From assembly GCA_902800495.1 (NCBI GenBank), contig CADCET010000040.1, positions 1-33,898 of the forward strand: a DNA stretch of 33,898 bases, written 5' to 3'. This DNA is from an uncultured Prevotellaceae bacterium. Its GTDB lineage: Bacteria > Bacteroidota > Bacteroidia > Bacteroidales > Bacteroidaceae. Shown one piece after another: positions 6,961-13,520 of the stretch (position 1 is its first letter; every line of letters begins with the position of its first letter). The position numbers and the translations under genes are program-made. The notes below the pieces were generated by a model that was not told the DNA's origin, made no database searches, and saw nothing but the letters and a program-made list of their open reading frames with translations.

Positions 6961-7020
6961 GTAGTACCCACGCGTAGTACCCCTAAGGGGAGTTGGAATC
7001 AGAATTGTTTTGTATCTTTG
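6961..7020 (+). promoter_or_regulatory. Promoter and candidate operator of the VapE cassette
   Basis: The -7 box is TATCTTTG at 7013-7020; the best -33 match, GTTG at 6992-6995, is 17 bases away and weak. Immediately upstream lie a direct repeat GTAGTACCC (6961-6969 and 6974-6982, 13-base period) and a palindrome CCCC-TAA-GGGG (6980-6990). Their position just ahead of the -33 element suggests an activator or repressor site. Confidence 0.55.
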
Positions 7021-7042
7021 CCGCAATTATTCTTTAGAATGT

Positions 7043-8311
7043 ATGGAGGAAGATAAACCGAAGAAGAAACGGAAGAAACAAGAGACCGCCAGTGAGCGAA
7101 AGCCAAACTGGAAGGAGTACATGGCTACGGTGGAGGACATTCAGAACTTCCTGATGGACAGGATCCTGCTGCGGCACAATGTGATTACGGGAAGGGTGGA
7201 GTACCGGCTGCCGTCGAGCTATGAGCATGAGGGTACTGACTGGCAACCCATCTGCGACCGTATCGTCAATTCGCTTTGGGCCGAGCTGTCGGCTACGAAG
7301 GTGGTGCGGGTGCAGGACATGTACCGGGTGATAGAGTCGGACTTCGTGCCGGAATTCCATCCGTTCCGCTACTATCTGGAGCACCTGCCGCCATGGGACG
7401 GGCAGAACCATATCCTGGCGATGTCGGTGTCGGTGAACGTGAAGGGCGACGTCGAGGAACAGATGCTCTTCGCGGAGTACCTGACGAAGTGGCTGGTGGG
7501 CATGGTGGCGGGCTGGATTGACGACAAGGTGGTGAACAACGTCATCCTGGTGCTCATCGGTGAGCAGGGGTCGTACAAGACGACGTGGTTCAACTATCTG
7601 CTGCCGCCGGAACTTTCGAACTATTTCTACACGAAAACGAATGCCCAGAGGATGGGACGCGACGACCTCTTGACCTTGGCGCAGTACGGTCTGGTGTGCT
7701 GCGAGGAGCTGGACACGATGCGACCTTCGGAGCTGAACCAGCTGAAGGCGGCGGTGACGATGCCCTCGATTGACGAGCGGGCGGCGTACGCCCATTTCCA
7801 CGAGCACCGCAAGCACATCGCGTCGTTCTGCGGCACAGGCAACAGCGTGCAGTTCCTGAGCGACCCCACGGGCAACCGCCGGTGGCTGCCGTTCGAGGTG
7901 GAGAGCATCGAGTCGCCGCGCGACAGCGGCTTCGACTATGCGGCCATCTACTCGCAGGCCTACGCGCTCTACCGTCAGGGCTTCCGCTTCTGGTTCACGC
8001 GCGAGGAGATCCTGCGGCTGCAGGAGCATAACCGGCACTTCGAGACGCCCAAGCTGGAGCACGAGCTTGTCGACGTCTACTTCCGTGTGCCTTCGTCGGG
8101 CGAGCCTGGCGAGTTTATGCCCGTCAGCCGTGCCCTGCAGATCGTGGGTGGCAATATGATCCATCAAATCAGTGCTGTCCGGCTGAGCCGTGCCTTCACC
8201 GACCTGGGCTTTATGTCGAAGCGTACGAGCAGCTCGCGCGGTTTTATCGTCGTACAGCGCTCAGCCGAGGAGATACGCAGCCGCCTGCGGATGATGGCCG
8301 TGACGCAATGA
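7043..8311 (+). CDS. VapE/VirE-type P-loop ATPase (helicase-like), phage/mobile-element family
   Basis: A 422-residue protein. ATG 7043 is chosen because an upstream TTG at 7010 falls inside the promoter. After a basic N-terminus (KPKKKRKK) come about 150 residues including PFRYYLEHLPPWDG, typical of the region before the VirE ATPase. Walker A is GEQGSYKTTW (Lys179). A Walker B-like segment is YGLVCCEELD. The family signature TGNSVQFLSDPTGNRRWLP follows. The C-terminal part (about 350-422) looks like a winged helix. It is a superfamily-3-like replicative helicase domain without the primase or N-terminal VirE domain found in longer members. It heads a cassette with DUF4248, HU, smalltalk and amidase genes. 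The coding DNA is GC-rich compared with its flanks. The in vivo role is not established. Confidence 0.88.
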   Translation: MEEDKPKKKRKKQETASERKPNWKEYMATVEDIQNFLMDRILLRHNVITGRVEYRLPSSYEHEGTDWQPICDRIVNSLWAELSATKVVRVQDMYRVIESDFVPEFHPFRYYLEHLPPWDGQNHILAMSVSVNVKGDVEEQMLFAEYLTKWLVGMVAGWIDDKVVNNVILVLIGEQGSYKTTWFNYLLPPELSNYFYTKTNAQRMGRDDLLTLAQYGLVCCEELDTMRPSELNQLKAAVTMPSIDERAAYAHFHEHRKHIASFCGTGNSVQFLSDPTGNRRWLPFEVESIESPRDSGFDYAAIYSQAYALYRQGFRFWFTREEILRLQEHNRHFETPKLEHELVDVYFRVPSSGEPGEFMPVSRALQIVGGNMIHQISAVRLSRAFTDLGFMSKRTSSSRGFIVVQRSAEEIRSRLRMMAVTQ

Positions 8312-8342
8312 CGCGATGACGGCCCTTTCTGCGAAACCCTAT

Positions 8343-8366
8343 GCGTACCGCGCGCACGCGGTACGC
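8343..8366. repeat. Perfect 10-bp inverted repeat after the VapE gene
   Basis: GCGTACCGCG (8343-8352) and CGCGGTACGC (8357-8366) are perfect complements around CGCA. The following sequence (GATAACTTTTAATTATTTT) is AT-rich but has no immediate U-tract. It could be a terminator, an mRNA-stabilising hairpin between cistrons, or a protein-binding site. Confidence 0.7.
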
Positions 8367-8416
8367 GATAACTTTTAATTATTTTCCTGTCATTGTGTCA
8401 TTAGAGTCACTCTTCT

Positions 8417-8596
8417 ATGAAGTCCATGTATAAGCAGGAGCTGGCCGACTGTGCCGGTGTGTCGGTGAAGACGCTGATGAACTGGTGCGACCCGTTCCGT
8501 CAGGAGCTGGCGCGCATGGGGCTGAACCCGCGTGCCAAGAAGCTGCCACCGCACGTCGTAGCGTTTCTTTCCGAGAAATTCTGCATCGACGTCTGA
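8417..8596 (+). CDS. DUF4248-family small helix-turn-helix protein
   Basis: A 59-residue protein starting MKSMYKQELADCAGVS; the second Met (8426) is an alternative start. Seen: YKQELADCAGVSVKTLMNWC, a helix-turn-helix of the kind used to read DNA, then a short C-terminal half with LPPHVVAFLSEKF. Its size, sequence and position between a VapE gene and an HU gene match DUF4248 proteins of Bacteroidota, which are almost always in this setting. It is likely a DNA-binding regulator or replication accessory of the cassette; the target is unknown. It lies 105 bases after vapE and has no promoter of its own that I can see. Confidence 0.85.
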   Translation: MKSMYKQELADCAGVSVKTLMNWCDPFRQELARMGLNPRAKKLPPHVVAFLSEKFCIDV

Positions 8597-8636
8597 GGAA
8601 ACGGAAGGAAACGGAAAACGTTCTTTCGGAATGTTG

Positions 8637-8644
8637 TAACTTTG
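8637..8644 (+). promoter_or_regulatory. Bacteroidota-type -7 box (TAACTTTG) upstream of the HU-like gene
   Basis: TAACTTTG matches the consensus, but no TTTG lies 19-21 bases upstream. It predicts a leader of about 108 bases that contains the inverted repeat at 8689-8710. Confidence 0.55.
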
Positions 8645-8688
8645 CATTGTGAAAAGGAATTTTCAGCGCGCGAAAAAAACTTTTCAAG

Positions 8689-8710
8689 CCGCGAAATTTT
8701 ATTTTCGCGG
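8689..8710. repeat. Inverted repeat in the leader of the HU-like gene
   Basis: CCGCGAAA (8689-8696) and TTTCGCGG (8703-8710) are perfect complements around TTTTAT. A half-site-like GCGCGAAAA lies upstream (8669-8677). It may be an autoregulatory site for the HU-like or DUF4248 protein, or an RNA hairpin that controls translation. Confidence 0.6.
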
Positions 8711-8757
8711 TGCGAGACACCAACACAAAAACTAAACCCTTTAAAACAACAAGAACT

Positions 8758-9210
8758 ATGCTTGAACTGAATCTTTACAGAAACAAGATGACCACGTCGA
8801 AGGGCTATGGCATGATCTATGGCCGCGTGGAGAAAAAAGAAACGTACGACCTGGCTAAGCTGGCCGAACACATGCACAACCACAATTCGCCTTACTCGGC
8901 AGGTGTCATCCTCGGCATCCTGAAGGACATGGTGTCGTGTATCCGTGAGCTCTGTCTAGAGGGCAACCAGGTGAAGATCGAGGACCTCGCCATCTTCTCG
9001 GTGCAGATTGCCTCGAAGGGTGCCAACAGCTATCTGGCCTACGACATCGCGAAGCACGTGAAGGACGTGCACCTGAATGCCTACTCGACGGGCGTGTTCC
9101 GCCGCTCAGAGTTGATCAAGGACGGTGTCATCGGCTACACCTCACTGGCCGAGAGCCTCCGCGACGCCGAACGTCCAACGCCGGAGCCGGAGGAGGAAGA
9201 GGAGCCGTAA
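8758..9210 (+). CDS. HU/IHF-like DNA-binding protein with acidic tail
   Basis: A 150-residue protein. ATG 8758 gives MLELNLYRNKM, the usual start for Bacteroidota HU-like proteins; a GTG at 8710 lies in the inverted repeat and is rejected. The HU-like core spans about 25-130: helices around YDLAKLAEHMHNHNSPYSAGVILGILKD, then the beta region VKIEDLAIFSVQIASKG. It ends in a Pro/Glu tail (TPEPEEEEEP). It probably bends or coats DNA as part of the VapE cassette. It is longer than classical HU (about 90 residues) and belongs to the HU-related group found next to DUF4248 and amidase genes in Bacteroidota. Confidence 0.85.
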   Translation: MLELNLYRNKMTTSKGYGMIYGRVEKKETYDLAKLAEHMHNHNSPYSAGVILGILKDMVSCIRELCLEGNQVKIEDLAIFSVQIASKGANSYLAYDIAKHVKDVHLNAYSTGVFRRSELIKDGVIGYTSLAESLRDAERPTPEPEEEEEP

Positions 9211-9236
9211 GGGGCCTCCCCTAAGGCCTCCCCCTC

Positions 9237-9287
9237 CCCCTCCGAAGGAGGGGAGGGCCTACCCCCAGCCCCTCCCGAAGGGAGGGG
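9237..9287. repeat. Two GC-rich hairpins with GAA loops
   Basis: CCCCTCC-GAA-GGAGGGG (9237-9253) and CCCCTCCC-GAA-GGGAGGGG (9269-9287) stand in tandem 26 bases after the HU-like stop. Both are perfect stems with the same GAA triloop. They resemble dispersed intergenic hairpin repeats. They could end or stabilise the HU transcript, although no U-tract follows. Confidence 0.7.
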
Positions 9288-9358
9288 GAACACTAAACAC
9301 TCAACTCTCATTTTTTAATGTTTAATATTTAATGTTTAATCTTTAATTTATCACCATC

Positions 9359-9460
9359 GTGAAAAAGGAAACTTGGAAACAGATCATTCAGATCGTCATC
9401 ACCGTGTTAACAGCTATCGCCACAACACTGACAACAACATCATGCGTATCATCACTCTAA
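9359..9460 (+). CDS. Smalltalk-type micropeptide (33 residues), likely membrane lipopeptide
   Basis: GTG 9359 opens a 33-codon frame beginning MKKETWKQIIQIV. It has a basic start, one hydrophobic helix (residues 8-24) and a Cys at 29 in TTTSC, which resembles a loose lipobox. The pattern and position (between HU and an amidase) match the smalltalk peptides annotated in Bacteroidota. Its 3' end overlaps the amidase start by 19 bases in another frame, implying translational coupling. The N-terminal helix plus Cys before an amidase recalls phage lysis or colicin-release lipopeptides, but no function is established. An AT-rich run (9315-9350) precedes it. Confidence 0.8.
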   Translation: MKKETWKQIIQIVITVLTAIATTLTTTSCVSSL

Positions 9461-9855
9461 TCATCGTACACTGCAGTGCCGTCCGCCCCGACCAGCAGAG
9501 CTCAGCCGCCCAGATCGACACCTGGCACAGGAAGCAGGGCTGGAAACTTGGCATCGGCTACCACTACGTCGTCCGCCGCAGCGGAGAGGTCGAACAGGGA
9601 AGGCCTGAGTATATGGTCGGCGCCCACTGCAGGAACCACAACAGCCACTCCATCGGCGTCTGCTACGAGGGTGGACTCGACATCCGCGGACAACCCGCCG
9701 ACACGCGCACCGAGGCACAGAAGGAAGCCCTCAGGCGTCTGCTCGCCGACCTGCACCGCCGCTACCCCAAGGCTCTCATCGTCGGTCACCACGACCTGAA
9801 TCCCCAGAAGCTCTGTCCAGTCTTTGATGCCATCGCAGAATATTCGAGCCTGTAA
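9442..9855 (+). CDS. N-acetylmuramoyl-L-alanine amidase, T7-lysozyme (Amidase_2) type
   Basis: A 137-residue enzyme that cleaves the bond between MurNAc and the peptide stem of peptidoglycan. ATG 9442 gives MRIITLIIVHCSA, the normal beginning of the fold, and lies inside the smalltalk frame. Zinc ligands by comparison with T7 lysozyme: His10 (VHCSA), His116 (GHHDL) and Cys125 (KLCPVFD). Tyr40 (GYHY) and Lys123 match the catalytic Tyr46 and Lys128. Other family features are GAHC and NSHSIGVCYEGG. There is no signal peptide, as in phage endolysins, so export would need a holin-like partner; the smalltalk peptide is the obvious candidate. A strong terminator follows. Confidence 0.92.
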   Translation: MRIITLIIVHCSAVRPDQQSSAAQIDTWHRKQGWKLGIGYHYVVRRSGEVEQGRPEYMVGAHCRNHNSHSIGVCYEGGLDIRGQPADTRTEAQKEALRRLLADLHRRYPKALIVGHHDLNPQKLCPVFDAIAEYSSL

Positions 9856-9879
9856 TCCTGAACCGGAGCCCTAAAGTGC

Positions 9880-9921
9880 AATTGACAATTAATAATAGAC
9901 AATGGATAATGGATAATTAAG
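9880..9921. repeat. AATTGACAATT/GGATAAT tandem repeat
   Basis: AATTGACAATT is followed by AATAATAGACAAT, then two copies of GGATAAT. It is the same string type as in the coding region at 11690-11723 and in the gap at 28995-29033. It lies between the amidase and its terminator. Confidence 0.65.
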
Positions 9922-9956
9922 AACCGCTGCTATCTGTGAGGATGGCGGCGGTTTTT
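9922..9956 (+). terminator. Intrinsic terminator after the amidase
   Basis: AACCGCTGCTAT (9922-9933) pairs with ATGGCGGCGGTT (9942-9953), including two G-U pairs, and is followed by TTT. It ends the VapE cassette transcript and marks the right edge of the accessory island. Confidence 0.75.
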
Positions 9957-9988
9957 CTTGTGGGATAAGTAGGATGTTTCGGAAAAAT

Positions 9989-10708
9989 CTATAATCTGAA
10001 TCTTCGCCACAGCCATCGTGGAATTCTGCGCCATAACGCCGTCAGCACACGATATTTCCAGTCGATAATACGGATGTGTTTCTTATGGTTGATGGCATAT
10101 ACTATCTCTTTTGCCACCTCCTCGGGCTGCAACATCATGGGATAATGGAAGTCGCCACTGAGCAAAGCGGTATTAACAAAGCCTGGGCGTATGTCAGTAA
10201 AGCGAATGTTTAGCTTACGGCTCAGAGCTTGTTGCTCGAGAGCCTGTAGGTAAACATTCTGCAAGGCTTTCGTGGCAGAGTAGGAGGGTGCGGGGCCAAG
10301 TCCCTTTGTCCCGGCAATAGATGTGATGGCCGCTATATGTCCCCCTCCACGACTGGCGAAATACCTGTATGCCTCACCAATCATTCTCGTAAAGCCCACG
10401 CCGTTAGTCTGCATCGTTGCCAGCTCAATGTCCTCTTTCAATTCCCTGTTCTGTTTGCCGATACCAGAAGCATAGAAGAACAAGTCCATGCCTGCCGTCT
10501 TCGCGATAAGCCGTTGCAAAGCTTCGGTCGCATCATTTGCCGTTACGTCTATCCGTTCTACAGCCGCAGCACCAATGCCTTGCAGCAGTTCCACACGTCG
10601 TGCAGCAACACCTACCGTCCAGCCTTGTCGTATCAGCAGCTTTGCCACCTCCAGTCCTATGCCAGACGATGCACCTATTACTATTGCTCTCTTTCCTCGT
10701 TGCATCAT
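9989..10708 (-). CDS. Short-chain dehydrogenase/reductase (SDR)
   Basis: A 239-residue classical SDR. It has the cofactor loop GASSGIG (residues 12-18), AARR after strand 2 (suggesting NADP preference), the catalytic Ser130 (ITSIAG), Tyr143 and Lys147 (YSATK), and Asn102. It catalyses an NAD(P)-dependent oxidation or reduction of an unknown hydroxyl or keto compound. The C-terminus is very basic and aromatic (WRRIPRWLWRRFRL), which may attach it to the membrane. It is the last gene of the minus-strand run from yidC, 24 bases after an MFS gene. MM at the start leaves two possible ATGs. Confidence 0.88.
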   Translation of the reverse strand: MMQRGKRAIVIGASSGIGLEVAKLLIRQGWTVGVAARRVELLQGIGAAAVERIDVTANDATEALQRLIAKTAGMDLFFYASGIGKQNRELKEDIELATMQTNGVGFTRMIGEAYRYFASRGGGHIAAITSIAGTKGLGPAPSYSATKALQNVYLQALEQQALSRKLNIRFTDIRPGFVNTALLSGDFHYPMMLQPEEVAKEIVYAINHKKHIRIIDWKYRVLTALWRRIPRWLWRRFRL

Positions 10709-10732
10709 GTTATATCGTGGACTGCAGGCAAG

Positions 10733-12067
10733 CTACTTGATATTTGGCAGCTGCAAGCCGTAGCCCTTACGGCGGTCGGTGTACCACATGGCGATGGCGA
10801 CAAGGGCGGCACCGAGGGCGGTAAAGCCGAAGATGAGCATCGAGGTGGTGTACGACGGGTCGGTTTCATTGGCACGGCCAACAAACATTGGGATGATGGC
10901 ACGGCCGAAATTCTGGATGAAGAAAATCATGGAGTAGGCGGTGCCGAGACATTTCAGTGGAATAATCTTAGGCACGCAGGGCCAAAGGGCTGCGGGAGCT
11001 AAGGAGTAGCCGACGCTGAGGACAACCATCAGCAGGATGGCGACGCTGCTATTGTGGATGGGCAATGAGAAGCCGAAGTGGACGGCAGCAAGCAGCAGGG
11101 CACCAGTAATAACGAGGGTGACGCCGCGACCGTAGCGGTCGTAGACGTAACCGAAAAGGGGTGTCATGAGGATGGTGCCAAAGGGAGCTATCGACGAGAA
11201 GAAACCGGCAATGTCGGGGTCGACGCCGTATTTCATGACCATCAGTCGGGTGGAGAATTTCAAGAAAGGCGATACAGCTGAATAGAACAGTACGCAGAAA
11301 AGCGTGATGAGCCAAAAACCTGGTGAGCGCAGTGTGACGCCGATGTCGCTCCAGCGGAACTCGTCGTCAGAGGGCTCATTGGACTCATAGGTCTTATCCA
11401 GTCGGCGGTCCATCACACAGAAGACGAGGAAAGCCAGGAGCCCGGTGACAAGGAAAGACAGAGCCAGCAGCAGTGGTGCCGATAGAGTGAAATGGCGGGC
11501 GATGGGTGCTGAGATGCTGAGTGCGGCGGCTGTGCCGAGGCGGGCCATAGCCAACTGTAGCCCCATGGCCAGTGCCAGTTCGTGGCCACTGAACCAGCGC
11601 ACCATCGCTTTCGACACGGTAATGCCCGTCATCTCGTAGCCTACGCCGAAGACGGCAAAGCCTAAGCTTGCCATCGCGACCGATGGTGGCAATTGATAAT
11701 TGAAGATGGATAATTGACAATTGCCGAAATCGGTGATGACGGCATAATATTTTATCAACGTGCCAAGAACCATCAGCGAGCAGGCCAGTGTGCCAGTGAA
11801 GCGGATGCCCATCTTGTCGAGGATGATGCCCGAGAAGAAGAGCATGAGCAGGAATACGTTAATGAAACTGCCGGCACCTGAGAAGAATCCGTAGTCAGAG
11901 GGTGTCCAGCCAAGTCCACCCTGAGAGCGCGGCATCTCAAGCAGCGTCTCAAGGGGCGACATGACATCGTTGACGAAATACCCCATCATCATAGCCGTAG
12001 CCACAATGAAGAGTACCGTCCAGCGGGCAGCGGGGGAGTCGTTTATTTTTTTCGTACCGGGTCGCAT
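10733..12067 (-). CDS. MFS transporter, MFSD1-like (copy 1)
   Basis: A 444-residue inner-membrane carrier with about 12 hydrophobic helices. Seen: INVFLLMLFFSGIILDKMGIRF (the helix 2-3 MFS loop motif), then WFSGHELALAMGLQLAMARLG in the first half, and LGTAYSMIFFIQNFGRAII in the second. From memory, the last two strings are close to the lysosomal dipeptide carrier MFSD1 (KGKELNLVFGLQLSMARIG; LGTAYGFMQSIQNLGLAI). It lies in one run with a dipeptidyl peptidase, so dipeptides are a plausible substrate. Residues 116-126 (NCQLSIFNYQL) are encoded by an AT-rich repeat in a periplasmic loop. The start overlaps the DUF1846 gene by 25 bases. Confidence 0.85.
   Translation of the reverse strand: MRPGTKKINDSPAARWTVLFIVATAMMMGYFVNDVMSPLETLLEMPRSQGGLGWTPSDYGFFSGAGSFINVFLLMLFFSGIILDKMGIRFTGTLACSLMVLGTLIKYYAVITDFGNCQLSIFNYQLPPSVAMASLGFAVFGVGYEMTGITVSKAMVRWFSGHELALAMGLQLAMARLGTAAALSISAPIARHFTLSAPLLLALSFLVTGLLAFLVFCVMDRRLDKTYESNEPSDDEFRWSDIGVTLRSPGFWLITLFCVLFYSAVSPFLKFSTRLMVMKYGVDPDIAGFFSSIAPFGTILMTPLFGYVYDRYGRGVTLVITGALLLAAVHFGFSLPIHNSSVAILLMVVLSVGYSLAPAALWPCVPKIIPLKCLGTAYSMIFFIQNFGRAIIPMFVGRANETDPSYTTSMLIFGFTALGAALVAIAMWYTDRRKGYGLQLPNIK
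11690..11723 (-). repeat. AATTGATAATT repeat translated inside the MFS gene
   Basis: The stretch is CAATTGATAATT, GAAGATGG, ATAATTGACAATTG and has CAATTG at both ends. It matches the intergenic repeats at 9880 and 28995. Here it is in frame and encodes NCQLSIFNYQL at residues 116-126. The paralogue at 13521-15140 has an unrelated loop of different length at this point. Confidence 0.7.
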
Positions 12068-13506
12068 GTCAGTCCGCAGCCTAACTTCTTGAATATCTTA
12101 CGGTCGACTTCGGAGAGCATCACCGTTGAGTGAACCTGACAGTGGCGCAGATTGGGCAGCTGTTCGAGGGCACGGCGGCAATTTTCATCATCCTGCGACA
12201 GTACGCTCAGTGCCACGAGCACCTCGTCGGTATGCAGTCGTGGGTTCTTAGCACCTAAGTATTCGGTCTTGGTCTTCTGTACCGGCTCAATGAGCGACTG
12301 CGGAATGAGTTTGGCCTCATGGTCGATGCCAGCCATATACTTGGTGGCGTTCAGCAGCAGGGCAGCGCTACAGCCTAACAGCGGTGTTGATTTGGCGGTG
12401 ATAATCGTGCCGTCTTCCAGTTCGACGGCAGCCGACGAATGTCCTGTTTCTAACTGCTTCTCATAAGCGGCAGTGGTGGTGCGGCGGAAGGCTGTCGTAA
12501 TCTTGGCCTGGTTGAAGAGCAGTCGGATTTTGTTCACCTCGCTCTCGTTATCGGCACCGTCGGCCATCTTGTTCGTAGCATCGTAGAAGCGGCGGATAAT
12601 CTCGTTGCGCGAGGCCTCACAGCACACCTCGTCGTCGGAGATGCAGAAACCAATCATGTTAACACCCATATCGGTTGGCGACTTGTAGGGATTCTCGCCG
12701 TAGATACCTTCGAACAGAGCGTTCAGTACGGGGAATATCTCGATGTCGCGGTTGTAGTTGATGGCCGTCTTGCCATAGGCCTCCAAATGGAACGGGTCAA
12801 TCATGTTGACATCGTTCAGGTCGGCCGTAGCTGCCTCGTAGGCAATGTTGATAGGATGTTTCAACGGCAGGTTCCACACGGGAAAGGTCTCGAACTTGGC
12901 ATATCCCGCACGGATGCCGCGCTTGTTCTCGTTGTAAAGCTGGCTGAGGCAGGTGGCCATCTTGCCGCTGCCGGGACCTGGGGCGGTGACAATGACCAGC
13001 GGGCGCGACGTCTCTACGTAGTCGTTCTTGCCGAAGCCCTCGTCAGAGGCTATCAGCTCGACGTTGTGGGGATAGCCGTCGATGGGATAATGGAAGTACG
13101 AACGTATGCCCATACGCTTCAGACGGTGGTGGAACTGATCGGCAGCGTGCTGTCCGTTGTAGTGGGTAATGACAACGCTGCCCACCATGAACTGACGCTG
13201 CATAAACTCGTCGCGCAAACGCAGCACATCTTCGTCGTAGGTGATGCCGAGGTCGGCACGCACCTTGTTCTTCTCGATGTCGTTGGCCGACACGACGATG
13301 ACGATTTCGATGCTGTCGCGCAGCTGTGCCAGCATGCGCAATTTGGAGTCGGGCTTGAAGCCTGGCAGTACGCGTGAAGCGTGATGGTCGTCAAACAGTT
13401 TGCCGCCAAGCTCCATATAGAGCTTTCCATCGAACTGGGCAATGCGCTCACGAATATGTTCCGACTGTATCTTCAGATATTTGTCGTTGTCGAATCCTAT
13501 CTTCAT
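12043..13506 (-). CDS. DUF1846 (UPF0371) family protein
   Basis: A 487-residue cytoplasmic protein starting MKIGFDNDKYLKIQSEHI, the normal start of the family and near its usual length (about 490-500). Visible hallmarks are FDGKLYMELGGKLFDDHHASRVLPGF, SANDIEKNKVRADLGITYD, TAPGPGSGKMATCLSQLY (a P-loop-like glycine turn) and MGVNMIGFCISDDEVC. Members are widespread in bacteria, and at least one structure is known, but I know of no assigned reaction. It stands between two paralogous MFS genes, 14 bases after one and overlapping the next by 25, so it is co-translated with the carriers. A role in handling imported peptides or amino acids is only an inference. Confidence 0.9.
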   Translation of the reverse strand: MKIGFDNDKYLKIQSEHIRERIAQFDGKLYMELGGKLFDDHHASRVLPGFKPDSKLRMLAQLRDSIEIVIVVSANDIEKNKVRADLGITYDEDVLRLRDEFMQRQFMVGSVVITHYNGQHAADQFHHRLKRMGIRSYFHYPIDGYPHNVELIASDEGFGKNDYVETSRPLVIVTAPGPGSGKMATCLSQLYNENKRGIRAGYAKFETFPVWNLPLKHPINIAYEAATADLNDVNMIDPFHLEAYGKTAINYNRDIEIFPVLNALFEGIYGENPYKSPTDMGVNMIGFCISDDEVCCEASRNEIIRRFYDATNKMADGADNESEVNKIRLLFNQAKITTAFRRTTTAAYEKQLETGHSSAAVELEDGTIITAKSTPLLGCSAALLLNATKYMAGIDHEAKLIPQSLIEPVQKTKTEYLGAKNPRLHTDEVLVALSVLSQDDENCRRALEQLPNLRHCQVHSTVMLSEVDRKIFKKLGCGLTCDPVRKK

Positions 13507-13520
13507 TGCTTTTTAGCCTT

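Noticed and set aside
7034-8167. 377-residue open frame on the minus strand opposite vapE
   Set aside because: It is rich in His, Arg and Leu and mirrors the GC-rich codons of vapE; the plus strand has the P-loop and VirE motifs.
9211-9290. G-quadruplex or origin of replication
   Set aside because: The G runs form simple hairpins with complementary C runs, and no DnaA-like boxes or replication gene pair is visible.
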